Origin: JBAOHV01 sp963714875
Lineage (GTDB): Bacteria; Actinomycetota; Acidimicrobiia; Acidimicrobiales; Microtrichaceae
Reading direction: 5' to 3'
Assembly (NCBI GenBank): GCA_963714875.1
Contig: CAVQQI010000014.1
Location: 62,001-126,000, forward strand
Length of the DNA: 64,000 nt
The number at the start of each line of letters is the position of its first letter. The first letter of the stretch is position 1. Positions 50,760 through 59,714 of this stretch are shown piece after piece. A model generated the notes under the pieces. That model was given only the letters and a program-made list of their open reading frames with translations. It did no database searches and had not been told where the DNA came from. Made by a program: the position numbers and the translations under genes.

Positions 50760-52022
50760 TCACTCGCCGGCGGGCGTCCCGAAGGTGTTCGCCGCACGGA
50801 GCGCGGCGATGCGATCGGCGTCGTAGCCGAGCACTTCGGTCAACACCTCGTCGGTGTGCTCGCCCACGGTGGGCGCCGGAGTGGGGTCGACCTGGTCCTC
50901 GCCGACGAACTTCACCGGATACGGCAACATGTCGGCACCGTGGGTCTCGTGGTCCATGAAGCCCAGCCGGTCCTGGAACTGCGCGTCGTCGGCCAGGGTC
51001 TTGGGTGTGTTGACCGGCGCGATGGTGGTGTTGTGCTCGCCCGACCAGGCCACCCATTCCGCAGTGGTCTTCGTGCGGAAGATCTGCACCAGCTCGTGGC
51101 GCATCTCGGTGTTGCCCTTCGCGTGATCGCCGAACTTGGACCCCGGCCACTTCTCGAACATGTCGGAACGACCGACACCGTCGCAGAAGTTCTTCCAGAA
51201 CTCCTGCTCGGAGGCCATGAACAGCACGTGACCGTCGGCCGAGTCGTAGATCTGGTAGCGCACACCGTCGCGCATGCCCGCGGTGCCAGGGGCGCGACGC
51301 TCGTAGTTGTCGGCCTTGTTGCCGGTCACCTCGGACTCGGGTCGCTCGTAGGCCTTCCAGGTCTCGCTGCGGTACCAGTCCATCGACGCCGCAGCGTCGG
51401 ACTGTGCGATCTCCAGGAAGGAACCCTGACCGGTCTCGCGGGCTCGGACCACGCCGGCCAGGATGCCGAACGCACCGAACAACGGACCGGCGTGGATGCC
51501 GGTGGAGGGGTGCTCGGGGATGTAGGGGAACCCCTCGTCGTCGTAGGGCACGTTCACCAGTCCGGCCCAGGTGTCGTACGCGATCCCGTGGCTCGGCAGG
51601 TTGGCGTACGGCCCGGTCATCCCGTAGCCCGAGATGGTGCAGAACACGATCTTCGGGTTGATCTGCACCAGGTCATCGAAGCCCAGGCCCCGCTTCGCCA
51701 GTGCGCCCGGTCGCATGGCCTCGATGACGACGTCCGCGTCGCGCACCAGGTCGCGGAAGACGTCCTTCGCCTCGTCGGTGCGCAGGTCGAGCGTGATGGA
51801 CTTCTTGCCCCGGTTGATGTGCCAGTGCAGCAGCGACGATCCGTCGATGATCGGCCAGGTCATCTGACGCACGTAGTCACCCTGGGGCGACTCGACCTTG
51901 ATGACCTCTGCGCCCAGATCGGCCAGGTGCACGCCGACCGCTGCAGGTCCCAGCAGGGAGAACTCGATGACGCGCAGCCCGGACAGCGGTCCGGCGCCTG
52001 CGGTGGGGTTCGACTCGGTCAT
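50760..52022 (-). CDS. CaiB/BaiF family protein lacking the usual catalytic Asp
   Basis: 420 residues. N-terminal LSGLRVIEFSLLGPAAVGVH and LGAEVIKVESPQGDYVRQMT, then GYGMTGPYANLPSHGIAYDT identify the class III CoA transferase fold. Where the family has the catalytic Asp (usually GD or AD before a Gly-rich turn), the chain reads STGIHAGPLFGAFGIL (residues 172-187), so the Asp is replaced by Ala or His. It may act as a racemase- or lyase-like variant, or use another residue. ATG 52022 with AAGGGACC upstream and operator site F before it. Single-gene operon between the ligase and SDR genes. Confidence 0.8.
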   Translation of the reverse strand: MTESNPTAGAGPLSGLRVIEFSLLGPAAVGVHLADLGAEVIKVESPQGDYVRQMTWPIIDGSSLLHWHINRGKKSITLDLRTDEAKDVFRDLVRDADVVIEAMRPGALAKRGLGFDDLVQINPKIVFCTISGYGMTGPYANLPSHGIAYDTWAGLVNVPYDDEGFPYIPEHPSTGIHAGPLFGAFGILAGVVRARETGQGSFLEIAQSDAAASMDWYRSETWKAYERPESEVTGNKADNYERRAPGTAGMRDGVRYQIYDSADGHVLFMASEQEFWKNFCDGVGRSDMFEKWPGSKFGDHAKGNTEMRHELVQIFRTKTTAEWVAWSGEHNTTIAPVNTPKTLADDAQFQDRLGFMDHETHGADMLPYPVKFVGEDQVDPTPAPTVGEHTDEVLTEVLGYDADRIAALRAANTFGTPAGE

Positions 52023-52059
52023 GGCTGGTCCCTTCTGGGCGGCGGATGCCGCTGCGGAT

Positions 52060-52074
52060 CTGACGGGTCGTCAG
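52060..52074. promoter_or_regulatory. CTGAC-N5-GTCAG operator, site F (CaiB-type gene)
   Basis: CTGACGGGTCGTCAG, both arms perfect, flanked by GGAT and AATCTAGG; the same core as site B. It lies 38 bases upstream of the ATG at 52022. Confidence 0.65.
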
Positions 52075-52129
52075 AATCTAGGTTCCAGCAGTCCCGGCTG
52101 TGCACTCCGGGCCACCGACGTCAGATCTC

Positions 52130-53030
52130 TCAGAGGACCCAGGGGCCGCCACCGAGGCCGCGCTTCCACCCAGAAGCGGCGAACGTGCCGCCGTCGACGT
52201 GCACCGTGGTGCCGGTGACGAAGCGGCTCATGGGCCCCGCCAGCCAGATCGCAGCGGCGGCGACATCGCCCGGTTCGCCCGGTGTCGGGCCAGGGTGTCG
52301 GCGCCCAGTCGGTCGCCGACATCGCACCCGAGTCGGCGACCAACCCCTGATCGCCCGGGGTCGGGATCATGTCGGGCGCGATCGCATTGACCCTGATGCG
52401 ATCCTCGGCGAGCTCGAGTGCGAGCGTGCGCGTCAGGTTCGCGACAGCAGCCTTCATCGCCGAGTAGATCCCGAACCCGGGACCGGCACGATGTGCCTCG
52501 ACCGAGGTGATGTTGATCACCGATGCTCCACCTGCAGCGCCGCACGCACGCAGCAGGGGCAGACACCGGCGTGTCACGTCGACCACCTGGGTGAAGTTCT
52601 CGGCGATCAGCGCGGCCTGACCGTTGCTCGTGAGCTCGGCGACCGGCGAGACGAACCCGCCACCCGCGTTGTTCACCAGCAGATCGATCGAGGGCCAGTC
52701 GAGCTCCAGCTCGCCCACCCAGGCATCCACCGCTGCGCCGTCGCGAACATCCAGCACACCGAACGGGGCATCGAGCCCCAACGTCGCCAGATCCGCGACA
52801 GTGTCGGCCAGCTCGTCCTCCAAGCGGTCGCACACCGCCACCTGTGCACCGAACCGGGCGAGCGCGAGCGCGATCGCCCGTCCGATCCCGCGAGCCGCGC
52901 CGGTGACGACGGCGCGACGCCCGTCCAACAGGATCGACGTCGGCGACGGCTCGAAGGGAGGGGAATGCGACGGTGCCGCTCCGCCCAGCGAGGGGTCGGC
53001 CGCGGACGAGGTGGCTCGGGGGTCGCTCAT
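52130..53030 (-). CDS. Short-chain dehydrogenase/reductase, one apparent +1 frameshift
   Basis: Classical SDR. Cofactor motif AVVTGAARGIGRAIALALAR near residue 40, NNAGGGF near 119, and YSAMKAAVANL near 178. Up to GAMSATDW the chain is read in one frame; the family C-terminus RHPGPTPGEPGDVAAAAIWL and FVTGTTVHVDGGTFAASG is in the next, so one extra base lies near 52290-52312. Restored length about 299 residues with the stop at 52130. ATG 53030; the first 35 residues are a low-complexity tail. No operator copy upstream. It may reduce or oxidise a hydroxyl in the same pathway. Confidence 0.75.
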
Positions 53031-53058
53031 CGCGAGCGAACCTACCGCCCGAACGCGG

Positions 53059-53087
53059 ACGGACCCGGGCCAGATGCCCGGGTCCGT
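53059..53087. terminator. GC-rich stem-loop terminator after the multicopper oxidase gene
   Basis: Arms ACGGACCCGGGC and GCCCGGGTCCGT pair perfectly over 12 bases with a five-base loop (CAGAT). It lies 64 bases downstream of the oxidase stop and just upstream of the SDR start, so it isolates two leftward genes. Confidence 0.7.
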
Positions 53088-53150
53088 GCCACGTTCCTGG
53101 TGCAGCAGCGCCGCCACGTCGTGGGTGCGGCGACTGCGGCGGTGTGGTCG

Positions 53151-54653
53151 CTACTGGCTGACCACGACGGCGGTCACCATGCCGAACATGCCCTCTTCAC
53201 GCTCTGCGTGGGTGAGGATGTGGCAGTGCCAGACCCAGGCGCCGGTCTGGGTCGCCTGGAAGAGCACGGTGTAGCGCTCGCCCGGCCCGATCGACACGGT
53301 GTCGGCCCAGTAGGGGTAGTCCAAGGGGATGCCGTCACGGGCCACGACCAGCTGCGGGAACTGGTGCAGGTGCATCGGGTGATACTGCAGGCCCTCGTTG
53401 TAGTAGTTGAAGAGCATCCACTCGCCCTGCTTCATCGAGTACGGCTCGGTGGCGGGGAAGGACTTGCCGTTCAGCGACAGGCCGATGGCGCCGGCGTCGT
53501 TGAGCACCATGTTGTGCTCCTGCGCCACCTCCAGGTCGGCGGGGATCTCCACACCCGAGATGGTCCTGCCACGCGGAATGGTGTATTCCGAGGTGCCACC
53601 GCCGCCGGCCGGCGAGAAGATCATCGCTCCCCACATGCCGTCGGGGATGGTCTGCATGCCGTGGATGTGCGGGTGGTACATCGCGACCGCCGGATCCGTC
53701 ACCAGGTACTCGTAGGTGTAGGTCTCACCGGGCTCGATGGCGTCCTGGGTGATCGGCGACACGCCGTCCTGGTCGTTCGGCAGGATCATGCCGTGCATGT
53801 GCAGGTCGGTCGCGAGCGGCAGCTCGTTGGTCAGGTTGATCCGGATCCGGTCACCGACCTCGCCACGCATGGTCGGACCGGGCACGGTGCCGTTGAAGGT
53901 CCACGCGGTCACGATCTCGCCGGGCGAGACCTCCCAGTCGACGGTCTTGGCGGTCAGGTCGAAGACCTTCGCGCCGTCATCGGCGATGGTGAACTCCATG
54001 TCCTGACCGCCCAGGCCCTCGGTGTTCAGCTCACCGCTGGTGAGCTGGTCGACGAAGGGCTGGAAGGAGGTCGTCATCGCGGTGTCGAGCTGTTCGGCCT
54101 CTTCCGGGGTCAGGTTGTTGTGGTCGTGCGGGCCGCTGGAGGCGGTCGACGCACCGCCGGACTCGCCCTCGGCACCGGCGGCGATCTCGACACCGGCGGC
54201 GACGGTCAGCGGCGCCTCCATGCCGGCGTCACGGTGGCCGGGGATGGAGCAGAAGGCGACGTACTCGCCCTCGGGCACATCGACGGCCAGGTTCTCGGAC
54301 TCGCCCGACCCCAGGTCCGCGGTCTGCCCGTCACCCTCGATCACGAGGTTGTGGATCTGGCTGCCGTCGTTGGTGACCGCGAGCGTCCCGCCGGGTGCGA
54401 CCTGCAGGTCGCCGGAGATGGCGAACTCGGTCAGCGAGACCGGCACGGGGGCACCGCCACCGGCGGCATCTTCGCCACCACCGTCGCCACCACCGACCGC
54501 GAACCCGATCGCGATGACCACCAGGGCGATCGCCAAACCCCCTCCGAGGATGGCCAGCATGGTCGTGTACGGGTTCTGCGCCCGTTCGTCCGACCCGTCA
54601 CCATCGGTACCGTCCACAAGCGCTGTCGACGATCCTGTCTGATCAGAACTCAC
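53151..54653 (-). CDS. Membrane-anchored multicopper oxidase with N-terminal cupredoxin (three-cupredoxin, nitrite-reductase-like)
   Basis: Extracytoplasmic copper enzyme anchored by one helix (about residues 31-53). First a blue-copper cupredoxin with ligands His101, Cys135, His140 and Met145 (FCSIPGHRDAGM). Then a two-domain multicopper oxidase with LHMHGM near residue 290, YHPHIHGM near 330, YHPMHLHQF near 425 and WHCHILTHAEREEGM near 480, which supply type 1 and interdomain copper ligands. 500 residues. Such proteins include NirK-like nitrite reductases and bilirubin-type oxidases; which it is cannot be told here. ATG 54653 after AAAGGGG. A DosR-like box lies about 110 bases upstream. Confidence 0.82.
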   Translation of the reverse strand: MSSDQTGSSTALVDGTDGDGSDERAQNPYTTMLAILGGGLAIALVVIAIGFAVGGGDGGGEDAAGGGAPVPVSLTEFAISGDLQVAPGGTLAVTNDGSQIHNLVIEGDGQTADLGSGESENLAVDVPEGEYVAFCSIPGHRDAGMEAPLTVAAGVEIAAGAEGESGGASTASSGPHDHNNLTPEEAEQLDTAMTTSFQPFVDQLTSGELNTEGLGGQDMEFTIADDGAKVFDLTAKTVDWEVSPGEIVTAWTFNGTVPGPTMRGEVGDRIRINLTNELPLATDLHMHGMILPNDQDGVSPITQDAIEPGETYTYEYLVTDPAVAMYHPHIHGMQTIPDGMWGAMIFSPAGGGGTSEYTIPRGRTISGVEIPADLEVAQEHNMVLNDAGAIGLSLNGKSFPATEPYSMKQGEWMLFNYYNEGLQYHPMHLHQFPQLVVARDGIPLDYPYWADTVSIGPGERYTVLFQATQTGAWVWHCHILTHAEREEGMFGMVTAVVVSQ

Positions 54654-54759
54654 TCATGCCCCTTTCGGCAATGCCGTCTCACGTGACCCGACGGACCGAC
54701 GCACCCCAGACCTCGGGGACCGTCGACCGCAGTCTGCCCAGCGACCCCGATCCGTGACA

Positions 54760-54773
54760 GGGCACAAAGTCCC
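54760..54773 (-). promoter_or_regulatory. DosR/DevR-like box upstream of the multicopper oxidase
   Basis: On the minus strand the bases read GGGACTTTGTGCCC, close to the dormancy-regulator consensus core GGGACTWWAGTCCC (GGGACT and CCC arms match, the centre differs). About 107 bases upstream of the oxidase start. The match could be chance in GC-rich DNA. Confidence 0.3.
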
Positions 54774-54882
54774 TAGGTCCCGTCACGTGGCGCTGCACAC
54801 GTCACTCCTTCAGCGGTCAAGGACTCTATGCCAGCGTGTCCGGCGGACCCGAATGCGCACGGGGTCCCCTACGCTGCGCGCC

Positions 54883-56458
54883 GTGCTCGGTCAGATCGCG
54901 CAGGCAGGCAGCCGATCGCTTCGGGGAGCGTCCGGTGGTGGTGGACCCCGGGGGCGCGCTCACCTACGAGCAACTGGACCGCGTCGCCGACGAACTGGCC
55001 GCCGGGCTCGCCGAGCGGGGCATCGGCGAGGGCGACGTGGTCGCGGTGGCGCTGCCCTCCGGTGGCGACTGGCTGGTCGCGGCGGTCGCCCTGGCCCGGA
55101 TCGGTGCGGTGGTGGCCGGCATCAGCACCGCGATCACCCAGGACGAACGTCACGATCTGGTCGAGCTCGTCACCCCGACACTGGTCATCGCCGATGCCGG
55201 CAACGTCGACGGTCTGCCGCTGCGCACCCCGGTCGCGGTGGTTGCGCCCGGCGGCCGGTGCGCCGAACTCGCGCGGCCCGACGGGCGACCCCCGACGCTG
55301 CCCCGTGACGACGAGCGGCCTGCGGCGATCTGCTTCACCTCGGGAACGACGGGGCGCGCCAAGGCAGCGATGTTCCGCGAGCGTCACCTGCGGGCGGTCC
55401 AGGCCATCGATCTCGGCCCCGACGCCGACCAGCTCTGGGGTGGAGGAGCCCCGATGCTCGCCTCGACGCAGTTCGCGCACGTCGGCATGACCACCAAGTT
55501 CCCGTGGTACCTGCGCGTCGGGGCGACGCTGCACGTCATGGCACGGTGGCGCCCCGACGACGCGCTGCGCCTGATCGCTGCCGAGCAGATGCCCACCGTC
55601 GGCGCCGTCGCACCGCAGCTGGCGTTGATGCTGAGGTCCACGCTGATCGACGAGCTCGACCTGTCCTGCGTCCAGCGGATCATCGCCGGCGGTGCGGCGT
55701 CGCCTCCGGCACTGGTGGCTGCAGCACGTGAACGCTTCGGGGCGCAGTACTCCATCCGCTACTCGTCGACCGAGTCCGGCGGTGTGGGGCTGGGCACGGC
55801 CTTCGACGCCCCCGACAGCGAGGCCCTGCACACCGTCGGACGTCCCCGGCCAGGCGTCGAGATCCGCATCGTCGACGAGCACGACCAGCCCGTGCCCACC
55901 GGCCGGGTCGGCGAGCTCCAACTCCGGTCCGGCGCTGTGATGGACAGCTACTGGGGCGATCCCGAGAGCACCGCTGCGGCGTTGAGCCCCGACCGCTGGC
56001 TGCGCACCGGGGACCTGGCACGTCAGGACGACTCGGGGTGCGTCGTGCTGGCCGGCCGGCGGACCGAGATGTTCATCCGGGGCGGCTACAACATCTTCCC
56101 GAGCGAGGTGGAGTCGGTCCTGGCCGATCACCCGGACGTGCTCGACGTGGCGGTCGCACCCCGTGCCGATGACGTGATGGGCGAGATCGGCGTGGCGCTG
56201 GTGGTGCCACGCCCTGGGGGGTCACCGCCGACGCTGGAGTCACTACGGGAGCATGCCCGCGATCGACTGGCGCGCCACAAGCTGCCCGAGGCCCTGGTGC
56301 TGGTCGAAGAGATCCCCCTCACCGGCGCACAGAAGATCGATCGGCGCGCGGCGCGAACGATGGTGGAGCAGTCACCCGAACCTCGAGCCGACCAGCGCAC
56401 CGGCCGCGAGGTTCAGGACCGGGGCGCTGGTGCCGATGGGGTCGGGTGGACGACCTGA
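54883..56458 (+). CDS. AMP-forming acyl-CoA synthetase, one apparent +1 frameshift near the start
   Basis: Acyl-CoA ligase. Adenylation loop ICFTSGTTGRAKAAMFRERH, then YSIRYSSTESGGVGLG, the hinge RTGDLARQDDSGCVVLAGRR, GGYNIFPSEVESVLADHPDV and the lid lysine in TGAQKIDRRAARTM. About 524 residues. I read the start as GTG 54883 (LGQIA), which reaches AADRFGERPVVVDPGG only after removing one extra base near 54898-54905; TACGCT (54870-54875) lies seven bases upstream, giving a leaderless promoter. The C-terminus overlaps the prepilin peptidase start by 13 bases. Substrate unknown; no operator copy. Confidence 0.8.
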
Positions 56459-57258
56459 TCCCACTCCTCACGCTGCTGGTCGGCGCCGTCATCGCGTGGG
56501 CGCTGACGGTGCCGCTGCACCGGTACAAGGAACTGCGACCGATGACGCCGCGCGATGTCGCCGCCGAGGTCGGCGACGACGACGAGCTCCCGCCGGTCAT
56601 CCGCGCGACGTATCGCCAGGCGCGCTGTGCGACGTGCCACCACGTGTGCACGTGGCGTGATGTCACGCCGCTGCTGAGTTGGTGGCGAGGTTGCCCCAAC
56701 TGCGGCAACCGCCTCCCTGCGACCGTGCCGCTGCTGCAGGTCGGGTTGCCGGTCGCCATGCTGATCACCGTCGTGATGCTCCCCGGCAGCTGGGTGGCCC
56801 TTCCGTATGTGTTCCTGGTCGTCGTGCTCGCCGCGATCGCCCTGGTGGACCTGCGCATCTGGCTCATCCCCTACTGGATGCCGTGGTTGGGTGCAGCAGT
56901 GGGCCTGGTGCTCATCAGCGTCGTGTCGGTCGGTATCGGCGCGCCGGGGCAGATCATGGTGGCCGTCGCCGGCGCCATCGGCACCTTTCTCCTGTTCTTC
57001 GTGCTGTTCATCGCCGCGCCCGGAAAGCTGGGGTTCAGCGACGTGCGTCTCGCGCTGCTCCTGGGGCTGTTCCTGGCCTGGATGCATCCGATCCTGCCGG
57101 TCTACGGACTGCTGTTCGGCGCAGTGCTCGGTCTCGTCATGGGACTGGCGGCGATGCTCGCCCGGGGCGACAGCCGCTTCCCGTTCGGCCCGGCACTCGC
57201 GCTGGGGTCGATGGTCGCCGTGTGGTTCCACGAGCCGATCCTGGCGGGCCTCGGCTGA
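56446..57258 (+). CDS. Type IV prepilin peptidase (A24 family), PilD-like
   Basis: Polytopic membrane aspartic protease that cleaves prepilin leader peptides. Zinc-type cysteines are CATCHHVC and CPNCGNRL in the N-terminal cytoplasmic loop, and the two catalytic aspartates lie in VDLRIWLIPYWMP and KLGFSDVRLALLLG. 270 residues. GTG 56446 overlaps the end of the ligase gene by 13 bases. No pilin or secretion ATPase gene is in the window, so the substrate is elsewhere. Whether it also methylates the processed pilin is unknown. Confidence 0.85.
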   Translation: MDDLIPLLTLLVGAVIAWALTVPLHRYKELRPMTPRDVAAEVGDDDELPPVIRATYRQARCATCHHVCTWRDVTPLLSWWRGCPNCGNRLPATVPLLQVGLPVAMLITVVMLPGSWVALPYVFLVVVLAAIALVDLRIWLIPYWMPWLGAAVGLVLISVVSVGIGAPGQIMVAVAGAIGTFLLFFVLFIAAPGKLGFSDVRLALLLGLFLAWMHPILPVYGLLFGAVLGLVMGLAAMLARGDSRFPFGPALALGSMVAVWFHEPILAGLG

Positions 57259-57301
57259 GCTGACGCCGGGGGTCCTGTCGTGGCCTGCGCCGGACCGTGG
57301 T

Positions 57302-58615
57302 TCAGGAGGTCGACGGGAAGGAACGGTGGATCTCTGCGAGCAACTGGACCGTGGCCGGCAGGTGGGGGCCGACGACGGCCTTGCCCGTGCTGAGCAGCGC
57401 GACGACGAGGTCCCGGTCGGGGTCGGCCCAGGTCAGTGAGTTGGCGAGGCCCAGGTGGCCGAACGCACGGGGATGGTTCCACCCGTAGATGCTGATCGTC
57501 GCACTGCCGAGCATGAAGCCGGCGCTGTAGCGGAACGGGAGCAGGATCCGCCGGTCGAGGTCGATGCCGCCGCGGTCGGCCTCGACCGCCCGGCGGATCG
57601 TCGCCGGGTCGAACGGGCTGCCCGAGCCGTCCGACCTGTCCTCGCTGTCGAGGAGAGATTGGTAGAAGGCGGCGGTGTCGCGGGCGGTGGCGATCAGGTT
57701 GGCCGACGGGATCACCCCGGCCTGGAAGCGAGGATCGTTGGAGAGGCGGACCGCATCGTCCCATCCCATACCCAGCAGTCGGTCGGTGATCCACGACAGC
57801 GGCGGAAGGATCGGCACGCCGGTGTGGGTGTTGGTGGCGATCAGCCCGGTCTGCCCGGGATCGACGCCGAGGTCGAACCAACGCAGCCCGAGCGCGTCCT
57901 TCACCTCGCGCTGCAGCAGGTCGCGCAGGCTCTCGCCGCTGACCCGTCGAGCCACGCTCTCCAGGATGAAGCCGCCGGTGAGCGTGTGGTACGCCGGCGC
58001 ATCACCCACCGCTGCGGTGATGTCGAGCCCGCACATGAGTGCTTCGACCAGTTCCGGATCGGCCAGGAGGTCGAGGTCGACGGCGTCGGGCGGGAGCGCT
58101 GGCACCCCGGCGCGGTGGGTGAGGACCTGGCGCAGCGTGATGTGCGCCTTGCCGTTGGCGGCGAACGCAGGGAGGTAATGGGCCACCCGCTCATCGAGGT
58201 CGACCAGGCCCCGCGTCTCGAGCAGGTGCATCAGCATCGCGGTCACCGCCTTGCCGGCCGAGAAGAGGTTGACCGGCGTCTCGGGCGTGATGGGCACGGC
58301 CCGGTCGGGGTCGAGGGCCCGGCCGGGATACACGCCTCGGGCGTAGCCGATGGCCCTGTCGAGCACGACGCGACCGCGGTGGCGGATGCAGACCTGGATG
58401 CACGGGTGCACACCCGAGCGGTACAACCCCTCGACCCTCGACCACACCGCATCCACGTCGGACTCCTCGGCGGGAGCATCCTCCTCGGGACCGGCCGCAG
58501 TCACCGAGGCGAGGTCCTCGGGCACCGGACACACCCGCATCGCGTGGGTCCGCACCGGGTCGAGAGCGGTGGCGAGCATCGGGCTGAACAGCGTGTCGAG
58601 CGAGGGCATCGCCAT
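57302..58615 (-). CDS. Beta-lactamase-related serine hydrolase (class C/EstB-like)
   Basis: Penicillin-binding-protein fold hydrolase. The nucleophile is the Ser of SAGK (VNLFSAGKAVTAMLMH, about residue 121), the second motif is Tyr in AYHTLTGGFILE, and the third is GHLG in RAFGHLGLANSLTW, usual for esterase-type members. 437 residues; no export signal is obvious. Its ATG at 58615 follows the SGNH stop by one base (TGAGATG), so it belongs to the MBOAT-SGNH operon. It may deacylate the same surface polymer that the MBOAT enzyme modifies. Confidence 0.82.
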   Translation of the reverse strand: MAMPSLDTLFSPMLATALDPVRTHAMRVCPVPEDLASVTAAGPEEDAPAEESDVDAVWSRVEGLYRSGVHPCIQVCIRHRGRVVLDRAIGYARGVYPGRALDPDRAVPITPETPVNLFSAGKAVTAMLMHLLETRGLVDLDERVAHYLPAFAANGKAHITLRQVLTHRAGVPALPPDAVDLDLLADPELVEALMCGLDITAAVGDAPAYHTLTGGFILESVARRVSGESLRDLLQREVKDALGLRWFDLGVDPGQTGLIATNTHTGVPILPPLSWITDRLLGMGWDDAVRLSNDPRFQAGVIPSANLIATARDTAAFYQSLLDSEDRSDGSGSPFDPATIRRAVEADRGGIDLDRRILLPFRYSAGFMLGSATISIYGWNHPRAFGHLGLANSLTWADPDRDLVVALLSTGKAVVGPHLPATVQLLAEIHRSFPSTS

Positions 58616-58616
58616 C

Positions 58617-59714
58617 TCAGTCCGTCGCCCCGGGCGAGGTCGGCGGAGCGTCGGCCGTCGCCGAGTCGTAGAGACCGGTCAGGGTGGGCACCAGATCGTC
58701 CATCACCCTGTCCAGGCACTTCACCGTCAGGTGCACGCCGTCGCCGGCGTAGCACCGGGCGGTCGAGCCGTCGGGCATCGTGATGTACTCCGAGAACCCT
58801 CCATCAGGGCCCGCGAGCATCGCGGCCACGTCGACGTAGGTCACCCAGGGTCGGGTGGCCGCCTCCTCCGCCGCGATGGCGTTGCCGATCTCGACGGCCT
58901 GCTGCACGTTGCCCGTGCCCACGTTCGGCTCGCCGACCCAGACCATTCGCCGACCGTCTCCTTCGACCAGGTCCATGATCCCCGCCACCCGACGCCGGTA
59001 CTGCTCGGTCCACTCCGGGGTGTCGAACTGCGCGACCACGGTGCCGTCGCCCTCCAGGATCGACTGGCCGTCGTTGGCGCCGACCATGAACACGACGACC
59101 TCGGGTTGGTCGACCGCGACGATCTCCGACATCCGCGCCCCCCAGTTGAAGTAGTCCGACCGGGCAAGCCCCGTGGACACCTTCCCCTCGTTGCTGATCG
59201 TCAGCTCCGCGTTGCCGCCCGCGGCACCGATCAGCGCATCACCGAGGGACTTGGCGGTGGAGTCGCCGGCCACGACCACCTTCAGGGGGGCCGCCGCGGT
59301 CGGTACCCGCAACGGCACCAGGGTCGTGGTGGTCACCGTCGCGTCCGGCGACGCGGGCAGAGCGGGGTCGGATGCCTCGGGGAAGGTGAAGTCCTCGTCG
59401 TCCTCCTCGATGCCGAGCAGCCCCGCCGCCCAGTCGTACGGTCGGTTCAGCGAGAAGAAGTTGGCGACGCGGTCCACCGACTCCGCGACACCCAGGGCGA
59501 CGGTGCGCTGCCAGCCCAGCGGCATGCCACGTGCCGAGCTGACCATGTTCCCCGAGGCGAGCACCACGAACACCGCCAGTGCCACGACCGTGCCCTTCCA
59601 CACCGTCGTGGCGGGCTGCGTGGCGCGGACCTTGCGCCGTCGCCGCGGACGGCGAGGTGCGGACGAGCTGGGGCCGGTCGCAGCAGTGGGAGGGGGCGCC
59701 GTCGGTCGAGCCAT
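58617..59714 (-). CDS. Membrane-anchored SGNH hydrolase/acyltransferase, partner of MBOAT
   Basis: DUF459-like SGNH protein. A basic N-terminus and one helix (GTVVALAVFVVLASGNMVSS) anchor it outside the membrane. Blocks: VVVAGDSTAKSLGDALIG (nucleophile Ser), GKVSTGLARSDYF, VFMVGANDGQSI (Asn) and YAGDGVHLTVKCLD (Asp-His). 365 residues. Its ATG overlaps the MBOAT stop (ATGA), so the pair probably forms an O-acetylation cassette for a surface glycan, like AlgI/AlgJ-type systems. Confidence 0.82.
   Translation of the reverse strand: MARPTAPPPTAATGPSSSAPRRPRRRRKVRATQPATTVWKGTVVALAVFVVLASGNMVSSARGMPLGWQRTVALGVAESVDRVANFFSLNRPYDWAAGLLGIEEDDEDFTFPEASDPALPASPDATVTTTTLVPLRVPTAAAPLKVVVAGDSTAKSLGDALIGAAGGNAELTISNEGKVSTGLARSDYFNWGARMSEIVAVDQPEVVVFMVGANDGQSILEGDGTVVAQFDTPEWTEQYRRRVAGIMDLVEGDGRRMVWVGEPNVGTGNVQQAVEIGNAIAAEEAATRPWVTYVDVAAMLAGPDGGFSEYITMPDGSTARCYAGDGVHLTVKCLDRVMDDLVPTLTGLYDSATADAPPTSPGATD

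Noticed and set aside
48906..54686. A 1926-residue rightward open frame
   Set aside because: It is antisense to five clear leftward genes with motifs (ligase, CaiB, SDR, copper oxidase), repetitive in Gly/His/Val/Arg, and has no domain.
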